Shown here piece after piece: positions 34,926 through 40,225 of a stretch of DNA of 40,225 nt. The DNA is from an uncultured Eubacteriales bacterium (GTDB lineage: Bacteria; Bacillota; Clostridia; Lachnospirales; Lachnospiraceae), in assembly GCA_949289145.1 (NCBI GenBank), contig CASEML010000141.1:1-40225 (forward strand). Reading direction: 5' to 3'. Position 1 is the stretch's first letter; every line of letters begins with the position of its first letter. The notes under the pieces are model-generated. The model did not search any database. It had not been told where the DNA came from and saw only the letters and a program-made list of their open reading frames with translations. Position numbers and translations under genes: made by a program.

Positions 34926-34974
34926 AAAACGATTTCTAAATTGGATAGAACTCATTTTTCAGAAAGGTAAAGAT

Positions 34975-36036
34975 ATGATAGAATTTTTAAAATGTATATT
35001 TATGATAGTGATTTTTCTCGTGTTATTTACTTTCTTTGGCTTTTTGGGAAGCCATCTGATAAGAAGGAAAAGCTCTTTGATGGAAAATCTTGTGCTGGGG
35101 TTTTTTATTTATTTTGCCCTGTTTCAGCTGTTTGCATTACCATTGATTTTATTAAAACAGCACCTTACACTGCTGATGGTGCTGTGGCTGGCAGTTGTTG
35201 CCATTGTGCTGATACTTGGTTTTATTGTATTATATAAGGAAATGAAAGGAGAAAGGAGGAAGAAGAAAAATCTAATAAAGAGCAGGCAGATAATGTGTTA
35301 TCTGGCAATGGCGGTTTTGGTTCTGTTCTTTTGCTATTTTACCGCAATTCAGAATTACTGGGGCTGGGATACTGCATTTTATATAGGAACTATCAGCACC
35401 ACAGTAGATACAGATACCATGTATCTTATTAATGGGGAAAGCGGTGCGGCAGAAAAAGTACTGCCATTACGGTATGCTTTGTCAGGATTTTACATGAACA
35501 GTGCAGTTTTTTGCAAAATAACAGGTATTACGGCAGTTTACTTTCAAAAATATGTGATGGGCACGCTATGTGTATTGCTGTATTTTTCTATTTTGTATCT
35601 GGTGGGACAGGCATTATTTGAGAAATCTATTACGAAAACAGCAGGATTTCTCTGGGCAGCAGGGATTTTAAATTTATTCTTTGTATCGGAATACACCACA
35701 TCCCAATTTCTTATTCTCCGGGCTTACGAAGCTAAGGCGTATTGTGCGAATGTGATAATTCCGGCAATTTTTTGGTTATTGCTGCTTTTGCATAAGGATT
35801 TGCAGAATAAAGGGAATTGGAAGGCATTGTTTCTTGTTATGCTGGCCAGTGTTCCAGTGTCCATGTCTGCCATTTTTATTGCACCTGCTATGGTTGGAAT
35901 TGCTGTGTTAGGTGAGAGCATTGTAAATAAAAATTTAAAGATATTTATTAATGGCATGGTATGTATACTTCCCAATGCAGTGTATCTTGTGATGTATCTT
36001 TTGTATACGTTGGATGTTTGGGTGATAAAGGTGTAG
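34975..36036 (+). CDS. N-terminal part of a DUF6077-like polytopic membrane protein, ended by in-frame TAG
   Basis: 353 residues with about nine hydrophobic segments. The extracytoplasmic motif NYWGWDTAFYIGTISTTVDTDTMY (D132) followed by LPLRYALSGFYMN recalls DUF6077 membrane proteins of Clostridia, which look GT-C-like. The frame stops at TAG 36034-36036. After one further codon (AAT) the same frame continues from ATG 36040 for 272 residues with more membrane helices and the soluble tail such proteins normally carry. The natural product therefore looks like one chain of about 627 residues, broken by a single nonsense codon. AAAGG precedes ATG 34975. Either a recent pseudogene, a sequencing error, or two chains that assemble. 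Confidence 0.75.
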   Translation: MIEFLKCIFMIVIFLVLFTFFGFLGSHLIRRKSSLMENLVLGFFIYFALFQLFALPLILLKQHLTLLMVLWLAVVAIVLILGFIVLYKEMKGERRKKKNLIKSRQIMCYLAMAVLVLFFCYFTAIQNYWGWDTAFYIGTISTTVDTDTMYLINGESGAAEKVLPLRYALSGFYMNSAVFCKITGITAVYFQKYVMGTLCVLLYFSILYLVGQALFEKSITKTAGFLWAAGILNLFFVSEYTTSQFLILRAYEAKAYCANVIIPAIFWLLLLLHKDLQNKGNWKALFLVMLASVPVSMSAIFIAPAMVGIAVLGESIVNKNLKIFINGMVCILPNAVYLVMYLLYTLDVWVIKV

Positions 36037-36039
36037 AAT

Positions 36040-36858
36040 ATGTATGAAGTGAATTCTATTTTAGAAACTTTAAAAATTTATATAGGGCAGTCAGGTATTG
36101 GGCTGCTGTTTCTGGTATGTCTGCTGCTGATTCTGGGATATCATGTGCAGGGGAAGGACACTAGGAGTGGTAAGACGCTGATTTGGGTGATTTTCCTAAG
36201 CGTAGTGGTATTATTTAATGATGTATCTATGAAAGTTTTGGGAAAACTTACAGACAGTGCTACACTATACAGATTTTTCTGGGCTGTGCCGGTGATTTTG
36301 GTGACAGCTTATGGAGTGGTGAATTTCTTTTCAAAAGCCAAAGGAGTAGCGGCTAAACTTGTAGTGGCGGGGATATGTGTTTTGATGCTTGCCACCATGG
36401 GAGAAGGTTATGTGACTGCTGATAGCGTGAGGTATCCGGGAACCATGGAAAAGATTCCTCAGGATATTAAAACAATTTGTGAAATAATTGACGAATATAA
36501 AACCGTAGAAAATCCTGTGTGTGCGTTTGATCAGGCAGCCCAGCTGATGGTGAGAACGGAAAATCCCTCCATTGTGTGGGCGGTAAGCAGAAAAGCCTAT
36601 CTGTATTTTCAACAGTACGGGTATGATAACGGAAGCAGAAAATACCGCTATTCAGAAAATCTGTTAAAAGTAGTGGATAATGGAATACAGATTAAAAAGA
36701 AAAAACTGCGGAAATCTCTAAGAAAGAAAAAGGTAGAGTTTTTGGTAATAAAAAAGGAATACGACATGGATGCATACCTGAAAAAAGTGGGGCTGAATCC
36801 TGTGGGAGAAAGTGATAGTTATATAGTTTATCAATATATAAATGAAGATAAGGAGTAA
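36040..36858 (+). CDS. C-terminal part of the same DUF6077-like membrane protein
   Basis: 272 residues, in the same frame as the preceding open frame and separated from it by TAG and AAT only. About four hydrophobic segments (GIGLLFLVCLLLILGYHV, TLIWVIFLSVVVLFNDV, FFWAVPVILVTAYGVVNFF, LVVAGICVLMLATMG) lead into a soluble domain (about 110-272) with VCAFDQAAQLMVR and VEFLVIKKEYDMDAYLKKVGL. AAGGTG lies 6 bases before ATG 36040, so re-initiation is possible and the fragment could still be made. By itself it lacks the N-terminal acidic loop of the family. Confidence 0.7.
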   Translation: MYEVNSILETLKIYIGQSGIGLLFLVCLLLILGYHVQGKDTRSGKTLIWVIFLSVVVLFNDVSMKVLGKLTDSATLYRFFWAVPVILVTAYGVVNFFSKAKGVAAKLVVAGICVLMLATMGEGYVTADSVRYPGTMEKIPQDIKTICEIIDEYKTVENPVCAFDQAAQLMVRTENPSIVWAVSRKAYLYFQQYGYDNGSRKYRYSENLLKVVDNGIQIKKKKLRKSLRKKKVEFLVIKKEYDMDAYLKKVGLNPVGESDSYIVYQYINEDKE

Positions 36859-36862
36859 TAGA

Positions 36863-38815
36863 ATGAAACAAGGGAAGATGAAAAAAGTACAGGGATTATT
36901 TTGGACATTTTTAATAATGGTTTGCATGGCAGGAATTGTAAGAGTGAGCATGGAGCCTATTGTGTGTAATGCTGCGCAGACAGAGGAAATTCAGGCGGCC
37001 ATAAAATTAAAAAAAAGCAGTAAGCAATCCAAAATCAGTGTAACCGTAAGTGAACTCCGGAAACTAAAAGAAACGGAAAAAGTCCGCATTTATGTGTGGA
37101 ATAGTACATTGGGAAAAGAACATGGGAAGTGGTATACATTAACAGAAAGTGCAGGAGTATATGGGAAGACCGTAAGCATCTCAAAGTTTAAAAATGCTGT
37201 TGGGAAATATTATGTGGAAGCATATTTGAAAAAAGATACTGGGGAAGAGATTAAACTTGGCAGAAAGACCACAACCATTGCAGGAATTAGCGGAGGAAGT
37301 GTTTCATTTAAAAATGTGGATAAAGATGCCGGCACTTGTACAGTGCGAATCAGCAATCTTAGCTCTCCTGCTGCAATTACCAAAGTTCGTGTATGGGTGT
37401 GGAGCAATGCCAACGGTACGGATGATGCAAAGTGGTATACCGCAAAGAAAAAGGGAAATTACTGGACATTTAATTTTAGTGCCATGAATCATGATTACCA
37501 GTCAGGAAAATATAAATTCAGGGTAAAAATTTGGGATGAACGAGGTGTTGCGAGCTATCTTCGAGACAAGAGTAAGACAATAAGTGTAAACAGCAAGGTA
37601 TCCATGAAAATAAAGGAAAACAGTACTCAGAGTAAATATACAATTACAGTCAGCAATGTACGGTATAGTGCACAAGTACAAAAAGTTCAGGTGGTTGTAT
37701 GGAGTAAAAATAACGGAAAGGATGATAAAAAAACTTATACAGCAGTGAATAAGGGAAATGGAACCTATACGGCCAGTGTACCCATCAGCAAGCATAAAGA
37801 TAGCGGAACTTATTATGCTTATACATATGTGACTTTAAAAGGCAGTTCAAAAAAATTGGTGCAGAAGAAAACCTTCAATGTGACGGGAATCAGTGCTAAG
37901 GCTGTAACCTTTTCTTATCTAAATAATGAAAATGGTTCTGTTCAGGTGAATGTTTCCGGTGTTAAATCACCTGCTGCCATCAAAAAGGTGGAAGTGCGGG
38001 CTTATACCAGTAAAAACGGTACAGACGATCTGGTAAAAAGTGAAGCAGTAAACGTGAACGGTGTATACAAGAAAAATATCAGTGTTGCTGACCACAAATA
38101 TGAAACCGGAAAATACAAAATTCAGGTATATATTACCGATTCCAGAGGCATTGTAAAAAAGCTTAGTACAAAAACTCTTGAGTTAGAATGTTCTCAGACA
38201 TATAAAAATAAGACTACTTTTGCAGGGATTGACGTTTCCAAATTCCAGCAGAATATTGATTGGAGCAAGGTGAAAGCAGCGGGAATAGATTTTGTTATTA
38301 TTCGTGTGGGATACCGTGGATATCAGTATGGAACTATCGCAGAAGATCCGTATTTTGAAACAAATATAAAAGGTGCTTTGGCTGCGGGAATTGATGTGGG
38401 AGTATATTTCTTTAGTCAGGCAGTTACAGAGAAGGAAGCAAGGGAAGAAGCTCAATGGACAATGAAGAAGATAGCGCCATATAAAATCACCTATCCTGTG
38501 GTCATTGACACAGAGTATGTGGCCGGAGGGCGGGCAAATGCCATGACTGCCACCCAAAGAACCAAAGTAGTAAATGCTTTTTGTGAAGAGGTGAATAAGT
38601 CGGGATATACTCCTATGATTTATGCCAACAAGAGCTGGTTAGAAAATAATCTGGTTATGTCAGCTTTAAATCAATATGACGTATGGCTTGCGCGATATGC
38701 TTCTACTCCGGGATATACAGGAGCATATACTATCTGGCAATATAGCGATACAGGGACTGTTGATGGCATCACAGGATATGTGGATCGAAATATAGGTTAT
38801 AAGAGGTATTACTAA
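36863..38815 (+). CDS. Secreted GH25 lysozyme-like protein with four GBS Bsp-like repeats
   Basis: A 650-residue exported protein. An N-terminal hydrophobic signal (VQGLFWTFLIMVCMAGIV) ends near CNAAQT. Four tandem beta-sandwich repeats of ~95 residues (about 40-440) follow, each with a VRVWVW...NGTDD.KWYTA-type core, matching GBS Bsp-like repeats. Residues 454-650 are a glycoside hydrolase 25 domain: FAGIDVSKFQQNIDW, VIIRVGYRG, GVYFFSQAVTEKEAREEA, YPVVIDTEY (acidic pair D549, E551), YANKSWLE and IWQYSDTGTVDGI. GH25 enzymes cut the peptidoglycan glycan strand. ATG 36863 follows AAGGAG by 7 bases; an ATG at 36842 would overlap the previous gene. It may make room for, or anchor to, the wall polymer. 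Confidence 0.92.
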   Translation: MKQGKMKKVQGLFWTFLIMVCMAGIVRVSMEPIVCNAAQTEEIQAAIKLKKSSKQSKISVTVSELRKLKETEKVRIYVWNSTLGKEHGKWYTLTESAGVYGKTVSISKFKNAVGKYYVEAYLKKDTGEEIKLGRKTTTIAGISGGSVSFKNVDKDAGTCTVRISNLSSPAAITKVRVWVWSNANGTDDAKWYTAKKKGNYWTFNFSAMNHDYQSGKYKFRVKIWDERGVASYLRDKSKTISVNSKVSMKIKENSTQSKYTITVSNVRYSAQVQKVQVVVWSKNNGKDDKKTYTAVNKGNGTYTASVPISKHKDSGTYYAYTYVTLKGSSKKLVQKKTFNVTGISAKAVTFSYLNNENGSVQVNVSGVKSPAAIKKVEVRAYTSKNGTDDLVKSEAVNVNGVYKKNISVADHKYETGKYKIQVYITDSRGIVKKLSTKTLELECSQTYKNKTTFAGIDVSKFQQNIDWSKVKAAGIDFVIIRVGYRGYQYGTIAEDPYFETNIKGALAAGIDVGVYFFSQAVTEKEAREEAQWTMKKIAPYKITYPVVIDTEYVAGGRANAMTATQRTKVVNAFCEEVNKSGYTPMIYANKSWLENNLVMSALNQYDVWLARYASTPGYTGAYTIWQYSDTGTVDGITGYVDRNIGYKRYY

Positions 38816-38836
38816 AAGATTATCGGGAATTACTCG

Positions 38837-38865
38837 TTGAATTCTATGTAAGATTATGGTATTAT
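38837..38865 (+). promoter_or_regulatory. Sigma-A-type promoter of rmlB
   Basis: TTGAAT (38837-38842), a 17-bp spacer and TATTAT (38860-38865), preceded by TGG to give an extended -10. It lies in the 112-bp gap after the GH25 gene. Transcription would start near 38872, about 56 bases before ATG 38928. Confidence 0.6.
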
Positions 38866-38927
38866 ATCATAGGCAAGAAATGTCAGAAAACTAAATTTGA
38901 AAGAAGCCAGCAGCGGAGGAAATCAAT

Positions 38928-40004
38928 ATGAGAACATATTTAGTTACCGGAGGAGCAGGATTTATCGGCTCTAATTATATTCATTACATGTTTCGCAAGT
39001 ATGGAGATGAAATCAGAATCATTAATGTGGACTGCTTAACATATGCAGGAAATCTGGAAAATTTAAAAGATATTGAACATAGAGATAATTATACATTTAT
39101 CAAAGCAGATATCTGCGATAAAGAAGCTATTGAAAAAATCTTTGCAGAACATGATATTGACAGAGTAGTACATTTTGCGGCAGAAAGTCATGTAGACAGA
39201 AGTATCCGTAACCCAGAAGTGTTTGTACAGACAAATGTGTTAGGTACTCTGGTTATGCTGAATGCAGCAAAAAAGGCGTGGGAAAATGAGGATGGAACAT
39301 ATAAGGAAAACAAAAAGTTTCTGCATGTTTCCACGGATGAAGTGTATGGTTCTTTAGAGGAAGGGGATACTTACTTCTATGAAACAACACCATTAGACCC
39401 GCACAGCCCATATTCAGCAAGTAAGGCATCCTCTGATATGCTGGTTAAGGCATATATGGACACTTATAAGTTTCCGGCCAATATTACAAACTGCTCTAAT
39501 AATTATGGACCATATCAGTTCCCGGAAAAATTGATTCCGTTGATGATTAACAATGCATTACAGGGAAAAAAATTACCGGTATACGGTGACGGCAAAAATG
39601 TACGTGACTGGTTATACGTGGACGATCATGCAAAAGCCATTGATATGGTGCAGGAACAGGGAAAATTAGGTGAGCGTTATAATATTGGCGGACACAATGA
39701 AAAGCAGAATATTGAAATTATTGAAATTATTCTTGAAACTTTATTGGAAATTCTGCCGGAAAGTGATCCAAGACGTGCAAATATCGGCAGACATTTAATC
39801 ACTTATGTGGAAGACCGTAAGGGACATGACAGAAGATACGCGATTGCACCGGACAAGATTAAGGCAGATATTGGCTGGTATCCGGAAACTATGTTTAAGG
39901 ATGGAATTAAGCTTACTATTAAATGGTTCTTAGAAAATGAAGAATGGATGAAGAATGTAACCAGTGGGGATTACCAGAAATACTATCAGGAAATGTACAA
40001 GTAA
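38928..40004 (+). CDS. rmlB: dTDP-glucose 4,6-dehydratase
   Basis: A 358-residue extended short-chain dehydrogenase that turns dTDP-glucose into dTDP-4-keto-6-deoxyglucose. Motifs are YLVTGGAGFIGSNYIHYM (NAD binding), NVDCLTYAGNLENL, FAAESHVDRSI, STDEVYGSL (T136-D137-E138), SPYSASKASSDML (Y162, K166), NNYGPYQFPEKLIPL and DGKNVRDWLYVDDH, matching RmlB over its full length. GGAGGAA precedes ATG 38928, with its own promoter. The product is the substrate expected for the RffA-like aminotransferase at 19235. RmlA, RmlC and RmlD are not in the window, so a rhamnose branch cannot be shown here. Confidence 0.96.
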   Translation: MRTYLVTGGAGFIGSNYIHYMFRKYGDEIRIINVDCLTYAGNLENLKDIEHRDNYTFIKADICDKEAIEKIFAEHDIDRVVHFAAESHVDRSIRNPEVFVQTNVLGTLVMLNAAKKAWENEDGTYKENKKFLHVSTDEVYGSLEEGDTYFYETTPLDPHSPYSASKASSDMLVKAYMDTYKFPANITNCSNNYGPYQFPEKLIPLMINNALQGKKLPVYGDGKNVRDWLYVDDHAKAIDMVQEQGKLGERYNIGGHNEKQNIEIIEIILETLLEILPESDPRRANIGRHLITYVEDRKGHDRRYAIAPDKIKADIGWYPETMFKDGIKLTIKWFLENEEWMKNVTSGDYQKYYQEMYK

Positions 40005-40016
40005 GAAATGAAATGT

Positions 40017-40054
40017 GAGGGTGTTTTGCAAATATAGCAGGGTACCCTCGTTTT
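40017..40054 (+). terminator. Possible intrinsic terminator after rmlB
   Basis: GAGGGT (40017-40022) pairs with ACCCTC (40044-40049), followed by GTTTTG. The stem is short, the loop long (21 bases) and the T-run weak, but the place, 13 bp after the rmlB stop, is right. Confidence 0.4.
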
Positions 40055-40225
40055 GTACATGGGATGGAATTAGAGTGTTATAAATGATAGTGTCAAGTGA
40101 CCTATGAAAAAAATAGCTAAAGAAAAAAGGCTAAATTGAACCTTGAAAATATGTAAATATTAAAGATTGTGGCTACGGACGCCACCCTTGACAGCACAAC
40201 AAGAACTGCTGGGAGTCGATTACCG

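Noticed and set aside
40188-40193. TTGACA near the right edge as a promoter
   Set aside because: No -10 hexamer at 16-18 bp before the window ends.

Overview
The window is one long accessory locus for building and decorating a cell-surface polysaccharide. It most likely comes from a low-GC Gram-positive gut anaerobe of the Lachnospiraceae/Clostridia type. Grounds: AT-rich coding with strong AGGAGG-type ribosome sites; Fe-S 'F420-beta-like' proteins beside a polysaccharide pyruvyl transferase domain; DUF6077-like and GT-C-like membrane proteins; a GH25 protein with GBS Bsp-like repeats. The genus is inference. I see no RNA genes, no complete insertion sequence and no CRISPR.

Layout. 1-133: 3' tail of an upstream gene. 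164-7439: Fe-S/flavin 'F420-beta' protein, polytopic membrane protein, a fused Fe-S plus pyruvyl transferase protein, second membrane protein. 7467-14386: UDP-glucose dehydrogenase, three family-2 glycosyltransferase genes (one a tandem double enzyme) and a coiled-coil ATP-grasp protein. 14424-19200: three polytopic membrane proteins. 19235-24443: sugar aminotransferase, MaoC hydratase, GNAT acyltransferase, ArnC-like lipid-sugar synthase, two small ArnE/ArnF-like carriers and a membrane acyltransferase, tightly coupled. 24461-28791: three more lipid-linked-sugar synthases, a soluble-type glycosyltransferase and a GtrA flippase. 28820-33143: CDP-glucose synthesis and 4,6-dehydration, another nucleotidyltransferase and a membrane protein. 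33144-33443: gene-free stretch with tandem 37-bp repeats and a 28-bp perfect inverted repeat. 33444-34817: the priming sugar-phosphate transferase, the only leftward gene. 34975-36858: a membrane protein split by one in-frame TAG. 36863-38815: secreted GH25 lysozyme-like protein. 38928-40004: dTDP-glucose 4,6-dehydratase.

How it may work together (inference). The priming enzyme starts a repeat unit on undecaprenyl phosphate and cytosolic GT2 enzymes extend it. Four GT2 enzymes with C-terminal membrane segments make single-sugar undecaprenyl phosphates, which small carriers (ArnE/F-like pair, GtrA) flip. Some of the polytopic GT-C-like proteins then transfer these sugars outside the membrane. 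The most interesting part is the 19235-24443 block. RmlB plus the RffA/WecE-like aminotransferase should yield dTDP-4-amino-4,6-dideoxygalactose. The MaoC hydratase and GNAT enzyme suggest that an unusual hydroxyacyl group, rather than simple acetyl, is put on the amine. The next genes look ready to load this sugar on a lipid, flip it and O-acylate it.

Six sigma-A-like promoters are visible, three sharing TATAATGAAA with a 17-bp spacer, so the locus is probably several transcription units. Two palindromes sit between the divergent promoters at 34842-34910. No obvious Wzx, Wzy or ABC exporter was recognised.
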